This document shows, piece after piece, positions 1 to 8,583 of a stretch of DNA of 64,000 nt; the first letter of the stretch is position 1, and every line of letters begins with the position of its first letter. The notes below the pieces were generated by a model. The model saw only the letters and a program-made list of their open reading frames with translations. It ran no database searches and was not told where the DNA came from. Source of the DNA: JAQIBY01 sp963676165 (lineage in GTDB: Bacteria > Bacteroidota > Bacteroidia > Bacteroidales > ML635J-15); assembly GCA_963676165.1 (NCBI GenBank), contig OY781043.1:2170001-2234000 (forward strand), given 5' to 3'. Made by a program: the position numbers and the translations under genes.

Positions 1-1
1 G

Positions 2-769
2 CCTGACAATCCAGATATGGACACCATGTTTTTTCGCACACTTACCCGTTATTTTGGCTTTAATACCAATCAAATTCCTTTCGACATGCTTGGAAAAAGC
101 TTAAAATGGCAACAAATTGCAAAACACAGAAGCAACTTAACTCAAATTGAGGCCTTACTTTTCGGGCAAGCAGGATTTCTTGCTGGCGAATTGAAAGACA
201 GCTATTTCATGAGCTTAAAACGCGAATACAAATTACTAAAAACGAAATTTAATCTTCAACCAATTGATGCCCAGCTATGGAAATTCTCACGCATGCGACC
301 AGGCAATTTTCCATCCATTCGAATTGCCCAATTAGCAATGCTACTCCATCAAAACGAGCGATTTTTCTCAAAAATTCTTGAAAGCAATAGCCTACCACAT
401 TTAGAAGCACTTTTTAATACCGAAGTTTCTGATTATTGGAAATCGCATTATCGATTTGGAGAAGAAAGTAAAACACAGAAAAAACGCTTAGGCAAATCGT
501 CCAGAGAAACACTTTTAATCAATGCCATTATACCTATGCTCTTTTTATATGGCGACATAAAAAAGGATCAAATCTTAAAAGACAAAGCCATTCATTTTCT
601 GGAAGATATAAAAGCAGAAAACAACAGCATCATTCGCAAATGGGCAGACCTTGGAATTGAAGCCGAAAACGCAATGGAAACCCAATCCCTCATTCATTTA
701 AAAAAGCATTATTGCAATCCAAAAAAGTGCTTAAACTGTCAAATAGGACAAATCCTTGTTCTCAGCTAA
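2..769 (+). CDS. DUF2851 family protein, C-terminal part (5' end outside window)
   Basis: The frame is open from base 2, so the gene starts before the window; the ATG at 17 is probably internal. The visible 256 residues match the C-terminal two thirds of DUF2851, a Bacteroidota family of about 420 residues with no established function. The end carries the family's cysteine cluster (CNPKKCLNCQIGQ). There is no signal peptide or membrane segment in the visible part, so it is probably cytoplasmic. The family call is from recall of motifs and is fairly firm; the role is unknown. Confidence 0.8.
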   Translation, partial: PDNPDMDTMFFRTLTRYFGFNTNQIPFDMLGKSLKWQQIAKHRSNLTQIEALLFGQAGFLAGELKDSYFMSLKREYKLLKTKFNLQPIDAQLWKFSRMRPGNFPSIRIAQLAMLLHQNERFFSKILESNSLPHLEALFNTEVSDYWKSHYRFGEESKTQKKRLGKSSRETLLINAIIPMLFLYGDIKKDQILKDKAIHFLEDIKAENNSIIRKWADLGIEAENAMETQSLIHLKKHYCNPKKCLNCQIGQILVLS

Positions 770-834
770 ATTTTCTTGCACCGCTTTCGCTTTCAAAAAA
801 ATGTTTAACTTGCAATCAGTGAAAAAACGTTGTT

Positions 835-1881
835 ATGAATCAACTTCACAAGTCAGAAAAATTTATTGCAGATAACATTCAGGGCATGCTCATGGCTTTT
901 GGAATCCTGATTGTCATTACGATTATCGGAATCATTGGCTACATTCTTATCGAAGATTACAGCTTAATTGATGCGATCTACATGACCATCATCACAGTTG
1001 CAACTGTTGGTTTCCGTGAAGTTGCTCCACTTTCTGCAGAAGGGAAAGTTTTCACCGTGATTATCATTGTCATGAGTTTTGGAGTTTTTGCTTATGTGTT
1101 ATCCAATTTCACTCGATTCATTGTCAACGGAATTTTGAAAAATTACTTTAAATACAATAAAATGAAAAAGCGTATCAACTCTCTTTCTCAGCACGTCATT
1201 GTTGTGGGATATGGCAGAAATGGCAAGCAAACCATTGAAGAGCTGACAGCTCACGGAGAACAAGTTGTCCTCATTGAAAATCGTGATGATGTCATTGAAA
1301 TTGTGGAAGCTGATACCGACTACCTTTTCATTCAAGGAGATGCCACTCAAGATGAGATTTTAAAACTTGCAGGAATTGACAGAGCCAAAGCACTCATCTC
1401 CTCCCTCCCAGTTGATGCAGACAATTTATTTGTTGTGCTTTCGGCAAGAGGAATTAACGATAAAATTAAAATCATTAGTCGTGCACAAGAAGAAAATGCC
1501 GACCTTAAGCTTAAACGTGCTGGAGCAGACAATGTCATTATGCCAGCAAAAACAGGAGGTCAACGCATGGCAAAACTCGTAGCACAACCCGATGTCGTTG
1601 AATTTCTTGATCATGTTTTGCTCCAAAAAGTGGATGAGACCAGCATAGAGGAAGTTTCGTGTAAAGACTTATACTGCGGTTACGATAAAAAGACAATTCG
1701 CGAACTGAATATCCGACAAGACAGTGGAGTCAATATTATTGGCATCCGTCGTGCTGATGGCAGCTACATTGTCAACCCAAAACCAGAAATCACCCTAAAC
1801 TGTGAAGATCGCATTTTTGTCCTAGGAGAAAAGAAACAAATTGAAATGCTCAAAAAGATTATCTGTCAGAAAGCAGACTAA
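835..1881 (+). CDS. Two-TM potassium channel with RCK (TrkA-N/TrkA-C) domains
   Basis: This is an inner-membrane K+ channel subunit gated by a cytoplasmic nucleotide- or ion-binding domain. The order is TM1 (about 16-39), a pore loop with filter T57-V-G-F, TM2 (about 72-96), an RCK-N Rossmann fold with GYGRNG at 125-130, and a TrkA-C domain near 260-345. The filter reads TVGFREVAPLS instead of TVGYGD, which is usual for this prokaryotic subgroup but leaves selectivity unproven. The 348-residue length fits a one-pore, one-RCK subunit that assembles as a tetramer. It starts 65 bases after DUF2851 and is probably transcribed alone. Confidence 0.88.
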   Translation: MNQLHKSEKFIADNIQGMLMAFGILIVITIIGIIGYILIEDYSLIDAIYMTIITVATVGFREVAPLSAEGKVFTVIIIVMSFGVFAYVLSNFTRFIVNGILKNYFKYNKMKKRINSLSQHVIVVGYGRNGKQTIEELTAHGEQVVLIENRDDVIEIVEADTDYLFIQGDATQDEILKLAGIDRAKALISSLPVDADNLFVVLSARGINDKIKIISRAQEENADLKLKRAGADNVIMPAKTGGQRMAKLVAQPDVVEFLDHVLLQKVDETSIEEVSCKDLYCGYDKKTIRELNIRQDSGVNIIGIRRADGSYIVNPKPEITLNCEDRIFVLGEKKQIEMLKKIICQKAD

Positions 1882-1967
1882 GTCCAAACAACTCAAGTCG
1901 TACACATTTGTTTATATTCTGTTGAGAATATCTGTCATTTACTGAGACATTCTTTGGGATATTCTGT

Positions 1968-1975
1968 TACTTTTG
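1968..1975 (+). promoter_or_regulatory. Bacteroidota -7 box (TACTTTTG) for the transketolase operon
   Basis: TACTTTTG matches the TAnnTTTG -7 consensus and lies 29 bases before the transketolase ATG at 2005. No TTG is seen at the ideal -33 spacing, so only half of the promoter is supported. Confidence 0.5.
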
Positions 1976-2004
1976 TAAACTCAAACATCTAAGAATTGAA
2001 AACA

Positions 2005-2850
2005 ATGGCTGATATTGAACGTTTGGAAAAAATCGCCTCGCAAGTAAGACGAGATATCGTAAGAATGGTACATGCTCAAAACTCCGGTCATCCCGGTGGC
2101 AGCCTTGGTTGTACCGATTATTTGGTAGCACTGTATTTTGAGTGCATGAAACACAATCCTGAAGCTTTCAGCATGGAAGCACATAACGAAGACATGTTTT
2201 TCCTTTCCAATGGACACATTTCTCCATTATGGTACTCAGTGCTTGCTCGTAGCGGATATTTTCCAACCAAAGAATTGTCAACTTTCCGCATGATTGACTC
2301 TCGTTTGCAAGGTCACCCAACAACACATGAAGGACTTCCTGGCATTCGCATTGCCTCAGGTTCTTTAGGACAAGGTTTGTCTGTTGCTGCAGGAGCTGCA
2401 CTCGCAAAAAAAATGAATAATGACCCACAATTTATTTTCTCACTACACGGCGATGGTGAATTGCAAGAAGGACAAATTTGGGAAGCTGCACTTTACGCTG
2501 CTGCAAATAAACTTGACAATTTAATTTCTGCAATTGACTATAATGGCAAGCAAATTGATGGTCCTGTTGATGAAGTTCTATCATTAGGCAACCTGAAAGC
2601 AAAATGGGAAAGCTTTGGATGGGATGTCATCGAAGCAGAAGGAAATAAGATGTCAGAAATCGTGAATGCACTGAAAGAAGCAAAATCACGTACAGGAAAA
2701 GGAAAACCTGTAATGATTCTCATGAAAACTGAAATGGGCGCAGGTGTTGACTTTATGATGGGAACTCACAAATGGCATGGTGTAGCACCTAACGATGAAC
2801 AATTGGAAGCTGCACTCAACCAACTGGAAGAAACCATTGGAGATTATTAA
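2005..2850 (+). CDS. Transketolase, N-terminal (thiamine-PP binding) subunit
   Basis: This is the first half of a split transketolase, which together with the C-terminal subunit at 4289 moves two-carbon units in the non-oxidative pentose phosphate pathway. HPGGSLG near the N-terminus and the thiamine-diphosphate motif GDGELQEGQIWEA followed by DYNGKQ are visible. The ATG at 2005 is chosen over an in-frame TTG at 1996. The stop overlaps the next start (TAATG), implying translational coupling to the vWA gene. Split transketolases are normal in anaerobic bacteria and archaea; having a foreign gene between the halves is not. Confidence 0.92.
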   Translation: MADIERLEKIASQVRRDIVRMVHAQNSGHPGGSLGCTDYLVALYFECMKHNPEAFSMEAHNEDMFFLSNGHISPLWYSVLARSGYFPTKELSTFRMIDSRLQGHPTTHEGLPGIRIASGSLGQGLSVAAGAALAKKMNNDPQFIFSLHGDGELQEGQIWEAALYAAANKLDNLISAIDYNGKQIDGPVDEVLSLGNLKAKWESFGWDVIEAEGNKMSEIVNALKEAKSRTGKGKPVMILMKTEMGAGVDFMMGTHKWHGVAPNDEQLEAALNQLEETIGDY

Positions 2851-4286
2851 TGAATAGTATCCGTCACATATGTATTTTTGCAGGACTCTTTATCCTGACA
2901 AGCCTCAATGCAATCGCACAGGAGTTCAACCCCAACGATAGCCTAATTATTGACACCGAAAATGTCGAGGAAATTAAGCATGCAGACAAACCAATGACAC
3001 GCATTCTCTTTATTTTCGACTCGTCACAAAGCATGCTAGGACGATGGGATGGCAGACGAAAAATTGATGTCGCCAGAGAGCTTATGTCAGAATTATTGGA
3101 TTCCCTCGCTACCATTGACGATATTGAAATCGGACTGCGTGTGTACGGACATCAAAAACCAGTGCCTCCTCAGGATTGTAGCGACACAAAACTCGAAGTT
3201 CCTTTTGAACCTGACAATATTGATGAAATCAAATATGTACTTGAAGGACTTGTAGCACGTGGTACCACTCCTATTGCCCGATCTCTTGAAGAAGGAGCAT
3301 ACGATTTCCCCGACGATGACTTTAGCCGGAACATCATCATAATGATTACCGACGGTGTCGAAGCATGCGATGGCGACCCTTGTGCTGTTTCTCTCGCATT
3401 GCAAAGTCGAGGAGTCATCCTTAAACCTTTCATTATTGGATTAGGGTTGGATGTTGAGTTTAAAGATGTGTTTGAATGTGTCGGTTTTTATTTTGATGCG
3501 ACCAATAGTCGGGAATTTAGACATGCGCTGAGAGCTGTGATGGATCAGGTGCTGAATTTCACTTCAGCGCAAGTGAATTTACTTGACACAGAAGGTAATC
3601 CAACCGAAACCAATGCTGTCATGACTTTCCACGATCATCTTTCCGGGGACATTCGATACAATTACATGCACTCCATCAATGAGCAAGGACAACCTGATAC
3701 TGTCCTTTTGGATATCATGACAAAATACGACTTGGTAGTGCATACAATTCCTCCTGTCCGTAAAGATAGCATTGTGCTAAATCCAGGAATTCACAACATT
3801 ATTTCACTGCCAGCACCACAAGGGTATTTGCGTGTTGAAATACCCGGAGGAAATGCCAGAGATAGCATGGTTGAATGCATCGTTCGTCAAGCAGGAAATC
3901 CATCCACGCTTAACGTTCAGCACATTCATCAAACAGGAAAATATATCACAGGAAATTACGATGTCGAGGTTTTGACAATTCCTCGCAAGGTCTTTACGGA
4001 TGTAAACATCAAGCAAAGCTACATCAACAAAATACAGATTCCACAACCTGGTGAAGTCATCATTCATTTTGATGAAAGCATTGTCGGATCGATTTTACAC
4101 GAAAGTGGCGATAAGCTAGAAGTAGTTTACACCTTAAATCCCTACAAAAAAGACTATTCAATTCGCTTGTTACCAGGAAGATATCGCTTGGTTTATCGAA
4201 GCGCAAGAGAAAGAAAAACAAAATACACCGTAGAAAAACGGTTTAATGTATATTCAGGAAAACGTTTTGAAATTAAAACAAAGTAA
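2850..4286 (+). CDS. Secreted von Willebrand factor A domain protein
   Basis: A Sec signal peptide (about residues 1-24, ending NAIAQ) is followed by a vWA domain (about 50-235). Its metal-ion-dependent adhesion site is complete: DSSQS at 57-61, GTTPIA further on, and ITDGVE. The remaining 240 residues look beta-rich and have no recognised domain. No T9SS tail, lipobox or membrane anchor is seen, so it is probably periplasmic. The start overlaps the transketolase-N stop by one base and the stop lies two bases before transketolase-C. The function is unknown; the location suggests shared expression and not necessarily shared biochemistry. Confidence 0.85.
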   Translation: MNSIRHICIFAGLFILTSLNAIAQEFNPNDSLIIDTENVEEIKHADKPMTRILFIFDSSQSMLGRWDGRRKIDVARELMSELLDSLATIDDIEIGLRVYGHQKPVPPQDCSDTKLEVPFEPDNIDEIKYVLEGLVARGTTPIARSLEEGAYDFPDDDFSRNIIIMITDGVEACDGDPCAVSLALQSRGVILKPFIIGLGLDVEFKDVFECVGFYFDATNSREFRHALRAVMDQVLNFTSAQVNLLDTEGNPTETNAVMTFHDHLSGDIRYNYMHSINEQGQPDTVLLDIMTKYDLVVHTIPPVRKDSIVLNPGIHNIISLPAPQGYLRVEIPGGNARDSMVECIVRQAGNPSTLNVQHIHQTGKYITGNYDVEVLTIPRKVFTDVNIKQSYINKIQIPQPGEVIIHFDESIVGSILHESGDKLEVVYTLNPYKKDYSIRLLPGRYRLVYRSARERKTKYTVEKRFNVYSGKRFEIKTK

Positions 4287-4288
4287 GC

Positions 4289-5242
4289 ATGAAAGCATTT
4301 GAAGTTCAAAATCATAAAGACACACGTTCCGGATTTGGAGCAGGACTGGAAGAATTGGGAAAAACCAATGATAAAGTAGTTGCACTCTGTGCGGATCTGA
4401 CTGGTTCATTAAAAATGAATGCCTTTGCAGACAATCATCCAGAGCGTTTTGTTCAAACTGGTATTGCTGAAGCTAACATGATTGGTTTGGCTGCAGGACT
4501 TGCAACAGCTGGAAAAATTCCATTTGCTGGGACATTCGCCAACTTTGCTACTGGACGAGTGTATGATCAAATCCGTCAATCCGTAGCGTATTCCAACAAG
4601 AATGTAAAAATTTGTGCTTCTCATGCAGGGCTAACTCTTGGTGAAGACGGCGCAACACACCAAATTCTTGAGGACATTGGACTGATGAAAATGCTGCCTG
4701 GAATGACTGTAATTAATCCTTGTGATTACAACCAAACAAAAGCAGTAACCATCGCAATTGCCAACCACGAAGGTCCTGTATATCTCCGTTTTGGACGTCC
4801 AAAAGTACCAAACTTCACACCTGAAGATCAACATTTTGTTATTGGCGAAGCAGTTCAACTCAACGAAGGCAGCGATCTTACAATTATTGCTACAGGTCAT
4901 TTAGTATGGAAAGCCATTGAAGCAAGTCAAAAATTGGAAGAAAATGGAATTTCTGTTGACTTAATAAATATTCACACAATTAAACCTTTGGACAAAGAAG
5001 CCATCTTACAATCAGTGAGTAAAACAGGCGCTGTAGTTACAGCTGAAGAACACATGATGAATGGAGGCCTTGGAGATTCTGTCGCTCAGTTACTTGCACA
5101 CTATCTGCCTTGTCCAATTGAAATGGTTGCCGTAGATGACAGTTTTGGTGAAAGCGGAAAACCAGAAGCATTGATGACAAAATACGGCTTGGATACTCCA
5201 GACATCATTGAAGCTGCGGAACGTGCTATGGCGCGCAAATAA
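4289..5242 (+). CDS. Transketolase, C-terminal subunit
   Basis: This second half of the split transketolase holds the pyrimidine-binding domain and the C-terminal domain. GIAEANMIGLAAGLA carries the glutamate that activates the thiamine cofactor, and the 317-residue length is typical. It begins two bases after the vWA stop, so the three genes almost certainly share a transcript. The paralogous alternative, the 1-deoxyxylulose synthase C-terminal half, is less likely because the partner at 2005 is a clear transketolase N-half. Confidence 0.92.
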   Translation: MKAFEVQNHKDTRSGFGAGLEELGKTNDKVVALCADLTGSLKMNAFADNHPERFVQTGIAEANMIGLAAGLATAGKIPFAGTFANFATGRVYDQIRQSVAYSNKNVKICASHAGLTLGEDGATHQILEDIGLMKMLPGMTVINPCDYNQTKAVTIAIANHEGPVYLRFGRPKVPNFTPEDQHFVIGEAVQLNEGSDLTIIATGHLVWKAIEASQKLEENGISVDLINIHTIKPLDKEAILQSVSKTGAVVTAEEHMMNGGLGDSVAQLLAHYLPCPIEMVAVDDSFGESGKPEALMTKYGLDTPDIIEAAERAMARK

Positions 5243-5248
5243 GGCTGA

Positions 5249-5797
5249 ATGAACGAACATCTTGACGATCAGGAAATATTAAAAATTTTCAGGACAGACA
5301 ATCCTGATTATGCATTTAATCTGTTGGTAAAAAAATACCAAGAACGGTTGTATGCTTCCATACGCAAAATCCTGATTCAACATGATGACACCGATGATGT
5401 CCTTCAAGAATCACTTATTAAAATTTATCAAAATCTGAATACGTTTAGAGAAGACTCCAAGCTTTTCTCTTGGATGTATCGTATTGCTGTCAATGAAGCA
5501 CTCGGACATATCCGTAAACAAAAACGTCGGTACGTTTTCTCCAGCTTTTCGTATGAAGATAGCTTAATACAATCTCTACACTCCGACACATTTTTTGAAG
5601 GAGATGAGATTCAAAAAAAGCTTCAAGAAGCAATTTTAAAGCTACCTCAAAAGCAACGTTTGGTTTTTAATATGAAATATTACGACGATCTAAAATATGA
5701 TGAAATATCGGAAATATTGAAAACCAGCAAAGGGGCTTTAAAAGCTTCATATCACCACGCCGTGAAAAAAATTGAAAAATATTTGAATGAGAATTAA
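5249..5797 (+). CDS. ECF-type RNA polymerase sigma factor
   Basis: A 182-residue sigma-70 family protein with region 2 (about 15-90, with DDTDDVLQESLIKIYQNL and the WMYRIAVNEAL segment) and region 4 (about 128-180, with LPQKQRLVFNMKYYDDLKY and a helix-turn-helix). There is no region 3, as expected for extracytoplasmic-function factors. It starts six bases after transketolase-C and is followed by two small envelope proteins that could form its signalling cassette. Target promoters are not predictable from the sequence. Confidence 0.9.
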   Translation: MNEHLDDQEILKIFRTDNPDYAFNLLVKKYQERLYASIRKILIQHDDTDDVLQESLIKIYQNLNTFREDSKLFSWMYRIAVNEALGHIRKQKRRYVFSSFSYEDSLIQSLHSDTFFEGDEIQKKLQEAILKLPQKQRLVFNMKYYDDLKYDEISEILKTSKGALKASYHHAVKKIEKYLNEN

Positions 5798-5828
5798 ACG
5801 AAAAGTATATTTTAGCATCTAATTAATA

Positions 5829-6245
5829 ATGAAACGCTTAAACGACATACCGAAAGAAGATAATTTCAAAGCTCCTGATGGATATTTTGATACACTTCCT
5901 GATAAGCTAAGAGAAAGCATTGAACATCGGAAACAGGCTGATGTAAAACCAAGCTTTTTTACAGTACTCAAGCCTTATTTGTATTTTGCCGGCTTCTTTG
6001 TTGCTCTCGCAATGATAATTAAATTAGGGCTTAATACATTTACTGGAGACTATCACAATCAAACAATTCTGGCTGAAGAAACCACAATTGATGATTCCGA
6101 ATACTTTGAATATGAATTGATTTCTGAGGAGCTCATTTACCAAGAGCTAGAAACAGAGGAAATTCAAACAACTGAAATCCCTGAGGAAACAATGATTGCA
6201 TATCTTACTCAGGATGAATTTACTGAAATCTTGTATTACGAATAA
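5829..6245 (+). CDS. Small single-pass membrane protein, putative anti-sigma partner
   Basis: 138 residues: a short cytoplasmic N-terminus (FKAPDGYFDTLPDKL, common in small proteins next to Bacteroidota ECF factors), one membrane span at about 47-68, and a very acidic outer tail rich in Glu and Thr. There is no classical zinc anti-sigma (HxxxCxxC) motif. The position 31 bases after the ECF sigma gene makes a regulatory role plausible, but that is inference; the sequence alone shows only topology and charge. Confidence 0.6.
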   Translation: MKRLNDIPKEDNFKAPDGYFDTLPDKLRESIEHRKQADVKPSFFTVLKPYLYFAGFFVALAMIIKLGLNTFTGDYHNQTILAEETTIDDSEYFEYELISEELIYQELETEEIQTTEIPEETMIAYLTQDEFTEILYYE

Positions 6246-6250
6246 AACTG

Positions 6251-6748
6251 ATGATTATGAAACGATTAATAATAGTACTATTTGCCATTCTTCCAATTTT
6301 AAGCTTTGCACAACGCGGTCAAGGTCATGGACAAGGCAGAATGGAAAAAATTTCACACGAAGAAATGCGTGCTGAAAAAGTAGCGTACTTAACCACTCAA
6401 ATGGATTTAAGCATAGATGAAGCGCAAAAATTCTGGCCCATCTACAACAGCTATCAAAAAGAATTAGAAGCGTTGATCACTGAAATGCATGAAATCATGG
6501 ATTACATCAGAGACAATAAATCAAAAATTTCAGACTCTGACTTGGAAACAAAAATTGATAGGCTGATTGCAATCGATGAAGAAAAAGCAGAAATTACGTC
6601 GAAATACCATGTAATGTTCAAGAAAGTACTTAGCATTAAGAAAATTGCGATGCTTTATGAAGCAGAACATGGATTCAAAAAACACCTACTTGAAAAATAC
6701 CGCCAAAAAGGAAGAGGTAATATGCCCCCTCCTGACATGCACGAGTAA
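6251..6748 (+). CDS. Secreted helical protein, Spy/CpxP-like
   Basis: A signal peptide (about 1-20, ending SFAQ) precedes a charged, mostly helical mature region with FWPIYNSYQKELEAL, a pattern of periplasmic proteins found downstream of ECF factors in Bacteroidota and resembling the Spy/CpxP chaperone fold. The start may be the ATG at 6251 or 6257. It lies five bases after the membrane protein, so sigma factor, membrane protein and this gene look like one envelope-stress cassette. Chaperone activity is inferred, not shown. Confidence 0.6.
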   Translation: MIMKRLIIVLFAILPILSFAQRGQGHGQGRMEKISHEEMRAEKVAYLTTQMDLSIDEAQKFWPIYNSYQKELEALITEMHEIMDYIRDNKSKISDSDLETKIDRLIAIDEEKAEITSKYHVMFKKVLSIKKIAMLYEAEHGFKKHLLEKYRQKGRGNMPPPDMHE

Positions 6749-6768
6749 CAGGTGTCAGGAGTTAGGTT
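6748..6768. repeat. Short heptanucleotide repeat (CCTRACA type, minus strand)
   Basis: Read on the minus strand this stretch is CCTAACT-CCTGACA-CCTGT, the same 7-base unit as the longer array at 8542-8583 on the other side of the C69 peptidase gene. The two arrays are in opposite orientation. Confidence 0.6.
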
Positions 6769-6775
6769 TTACATT

Positions 6776-8398
6776 TTAAAAACCCAATCCGAACCACTGC
6801 CAATATTGATCTTCAAGTTGTTTCCAGCGGTATTTTGTTTGACCGGTAAAATCGCGAGTATAATCATTCAAAAGCTCCTGAGCTGCTTCTTTATTTCCAT
6901 TCTCCAGCAATTCCATCACTTGCTTTTCAATTTCAGCAGTTTCACGACTTGCTTTTGCTTCAAAATAAGCAACTTCTTCCATCATACCGCCTTTGGTTGA
7001 CTGCCATTGCAGAGTAGCTAATTTATTGGCTTTACGATAATTCCAAATGGTAGCATCTTCACGGTATTGTTTCTGTCCACAATACATAAAACTTTCAGGC
7101 AATTCAGTTACGCCGGCAAAAATTGGAATACGTGGGCTTTGCGCAGGATTATCGAATGAAAACCACACCAAACCACCAACTTCATCCGGCAACCAGTCTC
7201 TTAACTGAATAATGTGAGAATATGAACACCATGAAACAGCCACTGTACGTTGAAATTCGACAACATCTTCTGAAAGTGCATTGTACAATTTTCTTTCATT
7301 GCGCATAGCCCAAGGATGTGCAATTCGAGATTTTACAGTATCTACACCTATCTCCTCACCATTCTCATCAAACTTTTTCTCCGTCACAAGCAGATTTTGT
7401 GTCATATCATATTCTGTATCTTCATAGGTTTCACGATACAATGCAATCACGTCATGTACAGAAACTTGTTTATCTGGTTTAACGGAAAAAGGAAGTTCAT
7501 CAGCATCAAATTTCAAATTTTCAGATGGTGCCAATGTATTCAGTATGAAGTATTCACGAATTTTGAATGGTTTGTCCACACCACCATAAGCTTTCCAGAA
7601 TTTGAATTCACTTTCACCATCCCAAAGCTCCAGTTTTTTGGCAACCTTCATCACATTTTTCGAAGCCATGAAATAATCAGGATTATCTAAATCCAAAGTT
7701 CCAATACGAGAAATATTTGCTGACACACCAACATGATCATCAGGAATACGCTGAGCAGCCCAAACACCACCAACTTTCTTTGGACCTTCTCCGAAAATCT
7801 CCATTTGCCATACTTCATTTTTATCTGCGATGGTAATGCATTCACCCCAATCTCCGTATCCGTATTTTTCAATCAAGTCAGAAATTAGAAGAATTGCCTC
7901 ACGGGCTGTTGTACAACGCTGCAAAGCGACACGTTGCAATTCCTCAATATGAAACCAACCTTCATCATTCACCAGCTCTTTCGGACCAACAATGGTAGTT
8001 TCACCCATAGCCAACTGCTTTTCATTTAAACATGGATAAGCAGTATTCAAATAAGCATAAACATGTTCTGCTTGAGGGATTTCCCCAGCAATTTCAACAC
8101 CACGCATGTCCCAAGGAGTTTCTGTTTTCAAACGATATTTATAAATTTTATCCGTGGTATCATTCTCAAAAGTTTGAGACTTTTCCATCTGCAACCATGT
8201 ACGGTATCTCCCATCGCAAGTATGACTAGTAATTACAGAGCCATCTGTAGATGCTTTTTTTCCAACCATTATGCTGGTACAACTCTCCCCGAAATACGGA
8301 TCATTTATCTGATCGTAAATGCGTTGTGCATTGCCTGACATTGTAAATCCAAGCACTAAAAATGTCGAAAATAAAATGTTTCGTATCATATCACTCAT
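6776..8398 (-). CDS. C69 family dipeptidase, secreted
   Basis: A PepD-like N-terminal-nucleophile hydrolase that cleaves dipeptides or other amide bonds. A signal peptide begins at MSDMIRN (start 8398; an alternative is 8389), and the open frame upstream to 8506 is unlikely to be translated. Shortly after the signal comes ESCTSIMVGKKAST, where the cysteine is the family's expected nucleophile, followed by DGS. The 540-residue length is usual for secreted Bacteroidota members. It is convergent with the ECF cassette, stands alone, and is flanked by heptamer repeats on both sides. Confidence 0.88.
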   Translation of the reverse strand: MSDMIRNILFSTFLVLGFTMSGNAQRIYDQINDPYFGESCTSIMVGKKASTDGSVITSHTCDGRYRTWLQMEKSQTFENDTTDKIYKYRLKTETPWDMRGVEIAGEIPQAEHVYAYLNTAYPCLNEKQLAMGETTIVGPKELVNDEGWFHIEELQRVALQRCTTAREAILLISDLIEKYGYGDWGECITIADKNEVWQMEIFGEGPKKVGGVWAAQRIPDDHVGVSANISRIGTLDLDNPDYFMASKNVMKVAKKLELWDGESEFKFWKAYGGVDKPFKIREYFILNTLAPSENLKFDADELPFSVKPDKQVSVHDVIALYRETYEDTEYDMTQNLLVTEKKFDENGEEIGVDTVKSRIAHPWAMRNERKLYNALSEDVVEFQRTVAVSWCSYSHIIQLRDWLPDEVGGLVWFSFDNPAQSPRIPIFAGVTELPESFMYCGQKQYREDATIWNYRKANKLATLQWQSTKGGMMEEVAYFEAKASRETAEIEKQVMELLENGNKEAAQELLNDYTRDFTGQTKYRWKQLEDQYWQWFGLGF

Positions 8399-8541
8399 TT
8401 TCAATTCGAACGTAAAATACAATTTATTTGCGATGCAATCAAATGGATTTGTCATGACTTCTGCGTAATTTCGTAGTTGCGTAGACACATGGTTGCGACA
8501 CAACACCGTTTCCTGCCCAATCCCCTTACTTCCAGCAAACT

Positions 8542-8583
8542 CCTAACACCTGACACCTAACACCTGACTCCTGTCCCCTGTCA
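8542..8583. repeat. Heptanucleotide tandem array (CCTAACA/CCTGACA)
   Basis: Six 7-base units in perfect register: CCTAACA, CCTGACA, CCTAACA, CCTGACT, CCTGTCC, CCTGTCA. It lies in the gap between rluD and the C69 peptidase gene and ends at the rluD stop. An inverted short copy is at 6748-6768. Confidence 0.85.

Noticed and set aside
1996..2004. TTG start for transketolase-N
   Set aside because: The ATG three codons later gives the normal N-terminus and better spacing to the -7 box.
8399..8506. Extended N-terminus of the C69 peptidase
   Set aside because: The extra 36 residues precede a clear signal peptide and look non-coding.
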